Assembly (NCBI RefSeq): GCF_027924405.1
Contig: NZ_AP026978.1
Location: 1,798,001-1,862,000, forward strand
Reading direction: 5' to 3'
DNA: 64,000 bases
Source: Nocardia sputorum
Lineage (GTDB): Bacteria; Actinomycetota; Actinomycetes; Mycobacteriales; Mycobacteriaceae
The translations under genes were made by a program, and so were the position numbers. Below, piece by piece: positions 57,094 to 64,000 of this stretch (within the stretch, counting starts at the first letter, position 1; the number at the start of each line of letters is the position of its first letter). Under the pieces are notes generated by a model, which saw only the letters and a list, made by a program, of their open reading frames with translations, had not been told where the DNA came from and made no database searches.

Positions 57094-58503
57094 TCAGGCG
57101 GCGACGGCCTGCCGCTCGGGTTCGGCCGATCCGGCATTCGCGCGGCGCCGGGGGAACAGTGCGAACGAGATCACCCCGAATCCCACGCCCACCGCGGCCG
57201 CGACGCCGAACGCCGCGTCGAGCCCCGCGACGAAGTGCGGCAGGGTCATCGGCTGCTCGCCGGTCGCCACACCGCGGAACACGGTGCCGAGCACCGCGAC
57301 GCCGAGCGCCAGGCCCAATTGCCGCGCGGTGTTCACCGCACCCGCGGCCGTGCCTGCCTGCTCCGGGGCGACGGCCGCCATGCCGGTCGAGACCAGCGCG
57401 GGCGCGTTGACGCCGATCCCGATGCCGATGACCAGGAATCCGGGGACCAGCGCGACCCAGGAGGACTCGGCGCCGACGAGCATCAGCAGCCAGCTGCCCA
57501 GGCCCACGACCACCAGCCCTCCGCCGATGGTCCACCTCGGCGCGATGTCGTGCAGGAACCTCCCGAACGCACCCGCCACCACGAACGCGGTCGCGGCCAT
57601 CGGCAGCATCGCCAGCCCCGCGTGCAGGGGGGACATGTGCAGTTGCTGTTGCAGCCACAGCGAGATCAGGGGGCTGCTCGCGAACGCGGCGAACGTCTGC
57701 CCGGACGCGCCGAACAGGGTCGCGCCGAAGTCACGGTTGCGCAGCAGCGCCAGGGGGAACATCGGTGCGGAACTGCGCATTTCGACGACGACGAAGATCA
57801 GCGCCGCAGCGGCGCCCAGCGCGAACGCCGTCACCGCGGCCGCGTCCGTCCAGCCGTGCTCGCCGCCGCGGATGACGCCGTAGGTGACCGCGGTGGCCGC
57901 CGTCGCGAAGGCAGGCATGCCCGGCAGGTCCACGGCTCGGCCCGGCCGCCGCCGAGCGGGCGGGAACACCGCGGCGGTCAAGCCGATCGCCAGCACGGCG
58001 ATAGGCAGGTTGACGAAGAAGATCCAGCGCCACGACAGGGCGTCGGTGAGGACGCCGCCGAGCACCACTCCGATGCCCGCCGCCGCGCCGGATACCGCGC
58101 CCCATACGCCGAAGGCGACGCCGCGGTCGCGTCCGGTGTAGGTCGCGTGCAGCAGCGAGAGCGTGGTGGCGAACATGGCCGCCCCGCCGATGCCTTGCAG
58201 TGCCCGCGCCGTGACGAGGGCCGCCGCGGACTCTGCGATGCCGCAGCCGAGCGACGCGACCGCGAAGACGACCAACCCGGCCAGGTACGCGCGCTTCGCG
58301 CCGACCCGGTCGGCGAGCGAGCCGAGCACCAGCAGCAAGGCGGCCAGCGCCAGGGCGTAGCCGTCCACCACCCACTGCAAGCCGGACAATCCGGTGTCCA
58401 GGTCGGCGGCGATGTCCGGCAGGGCGACGTTCACGATGGTGACGTCGATGAGCAGCATCAGCGTGCCGAGGCACGCGGCGAACAAGGGGAGCCATTTCCT
58501 CAC
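57094..58503 (-). CDS. MFS transporter, DHA2 (14-TM) drug efflux family
   Basis: The 469-residue protein has about 14 membrane segments and starts LPLFAACLGTLMLLIDVTIVNVALPDIA, the DHA2 TM1 signature. Motif A is GSLADRVGAKRAYLAG, and motif C follows as AVSGAAAGIGVVLGGVL. Members export antiseptics, dyes and antibiotics using the proton gradient. The GTG at 58503 has GGAGG upstream. It is divergent from a double Lrp/AsnC regulator, which probably controls it. Confidence 0.9.
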   Translation of the reverse strand: MRKWLPLFAACLGTLMLLIDVTIVNVALPDIAADLDTGLSGLQWVVDGYALALAALLLVLGSLADRVGAKRAYLAGLVVFAVASLGCGIAESAAALVTARALQGIGGAAMFATTLSLLHATYTGRDRGVAFGVWGAVSGAAAGIGVVLGGVLTDALSWRWIFFVNLPIAVLAIGLTAAVFPPARRRPGRAVDLPGMPAFATAATAVTYGVIRGGEHGWTDAAAVTAFALGAAAALIFVVVEMRSSAPMFPLALLRNRDFGATLFGASGQTFAAFASSPLISLWLQQQLHMSPLHAGLAMLPMAATAFVVAGAFGRFLHDIAPRWTIGGGLVVVGLGSWLLMLVGAESSWVALVPGFLVIGIGIGVNAPALVSTGMAAVAPEQAGTAAGAVNTARQLGLALGVAVLGTVFRGVATGEQPMTLPHFVAGLDAAFGVAAAVGVGFGVISFALFPRRRANAGSAEPERQAVAA

Positions 58504-58601
58504 GGGAGCCTCCACGGCGGATTCGAACGATTTCGACGCCAAGCGTGCGGCAAGTGGATGGATCTCCCTAGCCGCAGCGGCATCCGCGTTAGATTCCTCC
58601 T

Positions 58602-59624
58602 GTGCGAGACGATAACTCGAGGGAATCCTCCGGACTGGATGTGCTGGACAAGCAGATCGTGCACGGGCTGGTCCACGACGTCCGGATCCCGTTCGCCCGG
58701 CTGGGCGGCATCCTCGGGGTCTCCGAGCAGACGGTGGCGCGGCGGTACCGCGCGCTGCGTCAGCGCGGCATACTGCACGTGTCCGGGCAGGTGAACGCGG
58801 TGCCGCTCGGCCACGCGCGCTGGGTGCTGCGCCTGAAATCGACACCGGACAAGGCGTTGCGGCTGGCCGAGTCGCTGGCCCGGATCCCGGATCTGAGCTG
58901 GGTGACGCTGCTGTCCACCGGGTCCGAGGTCACCTGCGTGGGCAGGCCGCGCTCGATCGAACGGCGTGACGCGCTGCTGCTGCACATCCTGCCGCGCGCC
59001 CCGCAAGTGCTGGAATTGACCGCGCACGAGGTCATCCACCGATTCCCGCTCGACGAGGAGTGGCCGCGCTACCGCCATCTGCTGACCGACGCCCAACTCG
59101 ACGACCTCGGCCCCGCGCGGCGCCGGCCCGCGGATGCGGGGCCGGACGCGCCGATGGACCTGTCGGCGGCCGACGAGGCGATGCTCACGCTGCTCGGCCG
59201 GGACGGGCGCGCTCCGTACGCCCAGCTCGCGGCCGCGACCGGGTGGACGGCGCCGCGCGTCGCGCGGCGCATGGCGGAGCTGACCGCGGCGGGCGTGCTG
59301 TACTTCGACATCGATTTCGCGATCGAGCGGATGGGTTACGGCGTGCGCGGCGCGCTGTGGCTGCGGGTGCGTCCCGCCGACCTGGATGCCGTGGGGCAAG
59401 CGATGGCCACGCATCCGGAGATCGTCTTCGTGGCCGCCACGACTGGACCGTCCACGATGTTCGCCTCGATCATCTGCCGCGACACCGCGGACCTCTACCG
59501 GTACGTGACCGAGCGGCTCGGCGCGCTGGACGGGATCACGGGCGTGGAGGTGACGCCGTCGCTGCGCGTGCTCAAGCAGGCGCAGACGCTGCTGGATACC
59601 GACCGGATCGCGTTGGTGCCCTGA
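58602..59624 (+). CDS. Tandem Lrp/AsnC-family regulator
   Basis: The 340-residue protein has two Lrp-type halves: HTH about residues 13-65 (LGGILGVSEQTVARRYRALRQRG) with ligand domain to about 165, and a second HTH about 187-240 (QLAAATGWTAPRVARRMAELTAAG) with a second ligand domain. Double-Lrp proteins are common in actinobacteria and act as local repressors. It is divergent from the DHA2 transporter gene. GTG at 58602 is the likely start. Confidence 0.88.
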   Translation: MRDDNSRESSGLDVLDKQIVHGLVHDVRIPFARLGGILGVSEQTVARRYRALRQRGILHVSGQVNAVPLGHARWVLRLKSTPDKALRLAESLARIPDLSWVTLLSTGSEVTCVGRPRSIERRDALLLHILPRAPQVLELTAHEVIHRFPLDEEWPRYRHLLTDAQLDDLGPARRRPADAGPDAPMDLSAADEAMLTLLGRDGRAPYAQLAAATGWTAPRVARRMAELTAAGVLYFDIDFAIERMGYGVRGALWLRVRPADLDAVGQAMATHPEIVFVAATTGPSTMFASIICRDTADLYRYVTERLGALDGITGVEVTPSLRVLKQAQTLLDTDRIALVP

Positions 59625-59670
59625 TCGCGCGGCGTTCGCTGCGACGGTGCGGGAGCGCCGGGCGCGTCGC

Positions 59671-59698
59671 TTGACTCGAACATCTGTTCGTCTAGTCT
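59671..59698 (+). promoter_or_regulatory. recA P1 promoter with LexA (SOS) box
   Basis: TCGAACATCTGTTCGT (59676-59691) matches the actinobacterial SOS box TCGAAC-N4-GTTCGA at 11 of 12 conserved positions. It lies between the -35 TTGACT (59671-59676) and a -10 TAGTCT (59693-59698), so LexA binding would block RNA polymerase. Confidence 0.88.
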
Positions 59699-59710
59699 GG
59701 TCGCCAGAAC

Positions 59711-59733
59711 TTGTCGGTGCCGCGCTCTACTGT
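59711..59733 (+). promoter_or_regulatory. recA P2 promoter (RecA-NDp type)
   Basis: TTGTCGGTG (59711-59719), an 8-base spacer and TACTGT (59728-59733) form the motif TTGTCRGTG-N8-TANNNT of LexA-independent DNA-damage promoters, which PafBC activates in mycobacteria. Both SOS-dependent and SOS-independent control of recA is therefore present. Confidence 0.88.
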
Positions 59734-59782
59734 AGGCGCCAACCACAGAACGAGACTTACCCGTCGAAAAGGGGATCAGGAC

Positions 59783-60826
59783 ATGGCACCACAGGCGTAC
59801 GACCGGGACAAGGCGCTCGAGCTCGCGCTGGCCCAGGTGGAGAAGAGCTTCGGCAAGGGCGCCGTCATGCGCCTCGGCGAGGAGGCGCGCCAGCCCATCT
59901 CGGTGATCCCCACCGGTTCGATCGCGCTCGACGTGGCGCTGGGCATCGGCGGTCTGCCGCGCGGCCGCGTCGTCGAGATCTACGGCCCGGAATCCTCGGG
60001 TAAGACCACCGTGGCGTTGCACGCGGTGGCCAACGCGCAGGCCGCGGGCGGGGTGGCGGCATTCATCGACGCCGAGCACGCCCTCGATCCGGACTACGCC
60101 CGCAAGCTGGGCGTCGACACCGACGCGCTGCTGGTCTCCCAGCCCGACACGGGTGAGCAGGCGCTGGAGATCGCCGACATGCTGGTGCGCTCCGGCGCGA
60201 TCGACATCATCGTCATCGACTCGGTGGCCGCGCTGGTGCCGCGCGCCGAGATCGAGGGCGAGATGGGCGACAGCCACGTCGGTCTGCAGGCCCGCCTGAT
60301 GAGCCAGGCACTGCGCAAGATGACCAGCGCGCTGAACAATTCCGGCACCACCGCGATCTTCATCAACCAGCTGCGCGAGAAGATCGGCGTGATGTTCGGC
60401 TCGCCGGAGACCACCACCGGTGGTAAGGCGTTGAAGTTCTACGCGTCGGTGCGCCTGGACGTGCGCCGCATCGAGACGCTCAAGGACGGCAGCGACGCGG
60501 TGGGCAACCGCACCCGCGTGAAGGTCGTGAAGAACAAGGTCTCCCCGCCGTTCAAGCAGGCCGAGTTCGACATCCTCTACGGGCACGGCATCTCCAAGGA
60601 GGGCTCGCTCATCGATATGGGCGTCGAGCAGGGCTTCATCCGCAAGTCCGGCTCCTGGTACACCTACGAGGGCGATCAACTCGGTCAGGGCAAGGAGAAC
60701 GCCCGCAAGTTCCTGCTGGAGAACGTCGACGTCCGCGACGAGATCGAGAAGAAGATCAAGGAGAAGCTCGGCATCGGCGCCGACGTGACGGCCGATGCGG
60801 CCGCGGAGGTGCCCGCCGATTTCTGA
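59783..60826 (+). CDS. recA: Recombinase A
   Basis: RecA catalyses strand exchange and triggers LexA self-cleavage. The 347-residue protein has Walker A GPESSGKT (residues 68-75), the DNA-binding loops around [21 protein letters not shown] and [27 protein letters not shown], and a C-terminus [15 protein letters not shown]. There is no intein, unlike M. tuberculosis RecA. A GGGGAT ribosome site precedes the ATG. It overlaps the start of recX. Confidence 0.98.
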   Translation: MAPQAYDRDKALELALAQVEKSFGKGAVMRLGEEARQPISVIPTGSIALDVALGIGGLPRGRVVEIYGPESSGKTTVALHAVANAQAAGGVAAFIDAEHALDPDYARKLGVDTDALLVSQPDTGEQALEIADMLVRSGAIDIIVIDSVAALVPRAEIEGEMGDSHVGLQARLMSQALRKMTSALNNSGTTAIFINQLREKIGVMFGSPETTTGGKALKFYASVRLDVRRIETLKDGSDAVGNRTRVKVVKNKVSPPFKQAEFDILYGHGISKEGSLIDMGVEQGFIRKSGSWYTYEGDQLGQGKENARKFLLENVDVRDEIEKKIKEKLGIGADVTADAAAEVPADF

Positions 60827-61676
60827 GCCGACGAACCGGCGCGCGCCCGGCACGGCTCCGGCTGATTCCGGGCGGCCACGGGCCGACGCGGTACAGGAGA
60901 TGCGGCGCCGGCTGGAAGAACTCCTGTCCGGCTCCGGTTCGCCGGAAGGCGTCCGGGTACGCGAACAGGATTCCGAGCTCGTCCGGAGAGCCGAAGGTGG
61001 TTCGGTTGCGCCGGACACCATGGGAACTCGGCCGGATGCGTCCGATCCGCAGCGGGCGCGTCCGGCTGAGTCCCGTCGTGGGCGTCGGGGGGCGCGGGGG
61101 CGTTCCGGCTCGTCCTCGACCGACTCCGGCCGGCCCGAAGGCTGGTCGGCGGATCCGGTGGCGGCCGGGTCCGAAGGCGGGACGGTCGAGCAGGCGAAGG
61201 AGGCGTGTCTCCGCTTGCTCGCCGTCCGTGCCCGCAGCCGGGCGGAGCTGGCTCAGCGTCTGGCCGCCAAGGGGTACGCGCCCGAGGTGAGCGAACGCGC
61301 GCTCGACCGACTCGGCGAAGTCGGCCTCATCGATGATGCCGCCTTCGCGGAGCAATGGGTGCACTCCCGCCATACCTTCTCCGGCAAGGGCAAGCAGGCG
61401 CTCGCGCAGGAACTCCGGCGCAAGGGCGTCGCGCGGTCGGAAGCCGCCGCCGCCCTCGACGCCATCACCACCGACGACGAGGAAGCCCGCGCCGCCGAGC
61501 TGGTCCGCCGCAAACTGCGCTCGCTGCCGCGAGAACTGGACCGGGACAAGATGATTCGCCGCCTCGTCGGCATGCTGGCCCGCCGTGGCTACGGCCAGTC
61601 CATGGCGTATCGGGTGGTCAAGGCGGAGTTGGCGGATCGGGGGATCGAGGGCGACCTCGACGAGGGCATCGACTGA
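60795..61676 (+). CDS. recX: RecA regulator RecX
   Basis: RecX inhibits RecA filaments. The conserved three-helix repeats start at [60 protein letters not shown] (about residue 132) and continue to the end ([23 protein letters not shown]). About 130 residues before this are disordered, which is long for RecX (about 170 in M. tuberculosis). The start is uncertain: the ATG at 60795 overlaps recA by 32 bases; the ATG at 60900 is an alternative. Confidence 0.88.
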   Translation: MRPRRCPPISEPTNRRAPGTAPADSGRPRADAVQEMRRRLEELLSGSGSPEGVRVREQDSELVRRAEGGSVAPDTMGTRPDASDPQRARPAESRRGRRGARGRSGSSSTDSGRPEGWSADPVAAGSEGGTVEQAKEACLRLLAVRARSRAELAQRLAAKGYAPEVSERALDRLGEVGLIDDAAFAEQWVHSRHTFSGKGKQALAQELRRKGVARSEAAAALDAITTDDEEARAAELVRRKLRSLPRELDRDKMIRRLVGMLARRGYGQSMAYRVVKAELADRGIEGDLDEGID

Positions 61677-62488
61677 ACCCGGGGTGCTCGACCGGGGCAA
61701 GGTGCTGTCGTATACCCGCGATCGTCGGGCCCGCGCGATGCGTGAAGCTGGTTCGGTGCCACGGAACTCAGCGAGATCGAGCACCTTCACGGCTGCCGAG
61801 GTCCGCGGGGTGGTCGTCGGGAGGAAAGTGCCTCTTCGCTGCCGGATCGGTCGGTCGGGCCGCGTGAACCCGCATTCGCTCACGACTGCGTTCGACGCCG
61901 GTCGGATGTGCGGGATGCGGGTGGGCCGGAATGGCCTGTGGCTCGGTACGACTGCTGCTGCTAGCGGAATCTGGGACGGCTACGGCGTTTTCGATCGGTT
62001 GGCTGATTGTCGTTGCTCGGGCAACCGATCGGGGCCCGACCCGAAGCGGTGGAGGTCAGTACCCTCCGTACCGCCGCGGCGGAGATGCAACGCTGCACGG
62101 GTTTCGGGTGCGGCATCGTCGGTCTACGCCTCTCCTGTGTCGGCGGACAGACCGGTGGCCTCGCTACCGAAGGAGTCATCGAACTGGCGGTCGGAGGTAC
62201 GGCTGGTCATCGATCGTCAACTTTCGCGGGTACGAAGCACTGATGACCGTCCCACCGGTCGGCTACCGGGGATCGGTGTGTGCCTACGAGATTGACGCGA
62301 CACCGCGGAGGGCACGAGTGTTGCGCTCAGCTCGAGCGCAACACCAACGAGGGTTATGGCTCTACTCCGCGCAGTGCCGAATCCGTGATCGATTGAAGGT
62401 GTATGAGTCCCCAGGCCGGCCGACACCGCATCTCGACCCGACAGCGACCGCCCTGAAGCGGCCGCTGCGGCGAGGCGATGTAGATCAC
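61677..62488. other. Gene-poor stretch after recX
   Basis: About 800 bases hold no recognisable gene. Several overlapping open frames exist, e.g. TTG 62007 to 62243, but none has family features; codon bias is weak and the sequence becomes less GC-rich to the right. It may contain decayed genes. One strong hairpin lies at 62318-62344. Confidence 0.4.
62318..62344 (-). terminator. Perfect 11-bp hairpin
   Basis: GTGTTGCGCTC (62318-62328) pairs with GAGCGCAACAC (62334-62344) around a 5-base loop. It is located 145 bases downstream of the secreted-protein gene on the minus strand and is a plausible terminator for it. Confidence 0.5.
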
Positions 62489-62716
62489 TCAGTGGTCGGA
62501 AAGGTAGATCACCCATTCCCCGCCTTCGTGAACGCACTTATAGTTGCGGACCCAGGCAGTATGCTGCAGCGAGTATTGTCCCCAGCCGTGGCAATCGTTC
62601 TCGGATTTGAAACCGGGAAACCTGGTGGGGTCATCCGCTAGGGCAGTCCCGGTGGTGCTCGCAAAAATGCCGGCGAGTGCAATGGTGACCCCGGCTGCGC
62701 TCTTTAAAAATTTCAT
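62489..62716 (-). CDS. Small secreted protein (75 aa)
   Basis: The precursor has a signal peptide ending ALA-DD near residue 28 and a mature part of 48 residues with a single Cys pair (ENDCHGWGQYSL and NYKCVHEGGEW) and several aromatic residues. It starts MKFLKSAAGVTIALAGIFA. Its codons are AT-richer than the rest of the window, which may mean recent acquisition. GGGGA precedes the ATG. No family is recognised. Confidence 0.72.
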   Translation of the reverse strand: MKFLKSAAGVTIALAGIFASTTGTALADDPTRFPGFKSENDCHGWGQYSLQHTAWVRNYKCVHEGGEWVIYLSDH

Positions 62717-63011
62717 ATTCAGTCCCCGATGTGAACGTGTCGGTCGTGTGAAAAAGGAGAGAGTGCTACCCGCACTCTGCCCATACGTTGCCGCTGCATC
62801 GCTCGCCGGAACTCGACGCCGAATTTGCTTCTGCGACGATGCTGTCCAGCCATCGGACACTCATTCGCACACGGCCGGCGGAGCTGCGGGATGTGATCGC
62901 TATCGGCTCGAATACGGAAATAGTTCGATCGTGTTCGGTCCCCCCGCCCCCGGTTTGTATCGAACAAATCTCAACACGTAACGCCGCGGAGTGTCAAGAG
63001 AATCAAGGCAT

Positions 63012-63905
63012 TCAGCGTGTCTTGGTCAGATCCATACCGGGGGCCGCATCGGTGATGATGGAGGACGCGGCGACGACGGTTCTACCGCGCTTGCGTGTGC
63101 GTAGGCGGCGCTCCAAATAGGTGGCGAAGGTGGTGAGCGAGTAGTTGAGCGCGATCATGATGGCGGCGATGACGATCAGAGCCGGGATGACATTCTGTTC
63201 GGCGGCGCCGAGTTGCTGACCGGACCGAACGATTTCGGTGTAGGTGATCTGGTATCCGAGTGCCGAATCCTTCAAAGCGACGACCATCTGCGACACGAGG
63301 GCGGGCAGCATCGCGGTGATCGCCTGCGGTAGCAGGATGATCCGCATGAGCTGACCCTTGCGCAATCCCAGCGCGACGGCCGCTTCGGTCTGTCCCTTGG
63401 GTAGTGCGCGGATGCCCGAGCGCACGATCTCGGCGATCACCGAGCCGTTGTAGATCGTCAGCGCGGTCACTACCGCACCCAAGGCGAGCTGGTCGGACGG
63501 GAACACTTTGTAGTCGGCGTACACCGAGAAGAGGAAGATCATCAGGATGAGCACCGGGATGGCCCGGGCGAATTCGACGATCGTGCCCGCCGCCACGCGG
63601 ACGGCCCGATGATCGGACAACCGGAGTACGCCGAAGATCATCCCTATTACCAAGGCGAAGACGATCGACAGAACGGCGGCGACGACGGTGCCGCGCAAAC
63701 CGGGCAGCAGGTAGGTGTTCCACACCTCCTGCTCCACGAATGGCTTCCACTTCTCGGCCTCGAACTGACCCTTGTCGGCGAAGCCTCGGTAGACGAACCA
63801 TCCGACGGCGACGATCGCGGCGACGAACACCACCGAGTAGATGTTGTTGCGCAGCCGCGCCTTCGGCCCGGGAGCATCGAATAGGACGGACGCACCAGAA
63901 CTCAT
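63012..63905 (-). CDS. gluD: Glutamate ABC transporter permease (GluD-type)
   Basis: The 297-residue permease has about five membrane segments and the EAA loop EAAVALGLRKGQLMRIILLPQA near residue 200, typical of polar amino-acid uptake systems. It pairs with GluC as a heterodimeric channel; GluA (ATPase) and GluB (binding protein) would lie to the right. Placement next to recA-recX is as in corynebacteria. The start ATG overlaps the stop of gluC by three bases. Confidence 0.93.
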   Translation of the reverse strand: MSSGASVLFDAPGPKARLRNNIYSVVFVAAIVAVGWFVYRGFADKGQFEAEKWKPFVEQEVWNTYLLPGLRGTVVAAVLSIVFALVIGMIFGVLRLSDHRAVRVAAGTIVEFARAIPVLILMIFLFSVYADYKVFPSDQLALGAVVTALTIYNGSVIAEIVRSGIRALPKGQTEAAVALGLRKGQLMRIILLPQAITAMLPALVSQMVVALKDSALGYQITYTEIVRSGQQLGAAEQNVIPALIVIAAIMIALNYSLTTFATYLERRLRTRKRGRTVVAASSIITDAAPGMDLTKTR

Positions 63906-64000
63906 CGGGCCACCTCGAAGCGCTTGGCCAGCCAGCCGAACAGCAGGCCCATGGGCAGGGTCAGGATCACGAAGCCGAGGGCGAAGATGGCGCCGATCTG
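63902..64000 (-). CDS. gluC: Glutamate ABC transporter permease (GluC-type), partial C-terminus
   Basis: Only the last 32 residues are inside the window: QIGAIFALGFVILTLPMGLL followed by GWLAKRFEVAR and a TGA that overlaps the gluD ATG. This is the last membrane segment and tail of the partner permease. The rest of the operon lies beyond the right edge. Confidence 0.85.
   Translation of the reverse strand, partial: QIGAIFALGFVILTLPMGLLFGWLAKRFEVAR

Noticed and set aside
59783..60826. Intein in recA, as in M. tuberculosis
   Set aside because: The recA frame is 347 codons and contiguous, so there is no intein.
61931..62641. Open frames in the stretch after recX
   Set aside because: Several overlapping frames on both strands with no codon bias or family features; none has a good ribosome site.

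Overview
The window is high-GC actinobacterial DNA, most likely from Nocardia or a close relative in the Mycobacteriales (Corynebacteriales). This rests on three things: the gene order, the ClgR-PspA-PspM envelope-stress module that is typical of mycolic-acid bacteria, and a recA-recX-glutamate-transporter junction like that of corynebacteria. The backbone follows the Mycobacterium tuberculosis order Rv2786c to Rv2736c: ribF, rpsO, pnp, pepR, dapB, Rv2772c-like, Rv2771c-like, dapA, rnj, ftsK, argA, pgsA, clgR, pspA, pspM, Rv2739c-like, DUF3046, recA, recX. Lineage-specific cassettes are inserted between these blocks. No IS element, prophage or CRISPR array was seen.

Layout. 0-3.8 kb: a partial PLP aminotransferase coupled to a cupin, then ribF converging on an alpha/beta hydrolase. 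4-8.7 kb: rpsO, pnp and pepR. 8.8-11 kb: a lipoprotein, a divergent ArsR/MFS pair and tRNA-Gly(GCC). 11.4-22 kb: a stress and accessory island with Hsp20, a cold-shock domain protein, a heptose-type GT9 transferase beside a heptose-kinase-like gene and a GmhA remnant, a PAS-ANTAR regulator, a SigF/SigB-type sigma factor, an AraC regulator, small membrane proteins, a BrkB protein and an EF-G-binding (FBP) protein. 22-25.3 kb: a YbaB-like protein, an NTF2-like protein, an alcohol dehydrogenase and two divergent MarR-type genes. 25.5-35.1 kb: dapB, two conserved genes, a three-gene two-component system, a YcaQ-like glycosylase, a HicB-like antitoxin, dapA and rnj. 35-41.5 kb: secreted proteins, ftsK, an odd tRNA, a small gene and terC. 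41.5-46.6 kb: argA, pgsA, cinA-like and clgR-pspA-pspM. 46.8-53 kb: a PAP2/lipid-kinase fusion, a SigF-type promoter with a PRC-barrel gene, a PucR regulator and the Rv2739c-like transferase. 53-57 kb: DUF3046 coupled to a TPR-kinase fusion, then a CGNR regulator divergent from a VOC/PNPOx/DUF1348 operon. 57-64 kb: a DHA2 efflux pump with a double Lrp regulator, recA with both DNA-damage promoters, recX, a gene-poor stretch and the glutamate permeases.

How it fits together. The housekeeping part covers RNA decay (pnp, rnj), lysine and cell-wall precursors (dapA, dapB), flavin cofactors (ribF), phospholipid and chromosome segregation (pgsA, ftsK) and DNA repair (recA, recX). Regulatory sites readable from the sequence include a LexA box and a RecA-NDp promoter at recA, an ECF-type promoter before clgR, a SigF-type promoter before the PRC-barrel gene, and inverted repeats in several divergent intergenic regions. 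The most unusual items are the TPR-APH kinase fusion coupled to DUF3046, the class-I tRNA with a UAG anticodon and C33, the third degenerate-kinase gene in the two-component operon, and the CGNR-controlled operon with a near-perfect split operator around a strong promoter.
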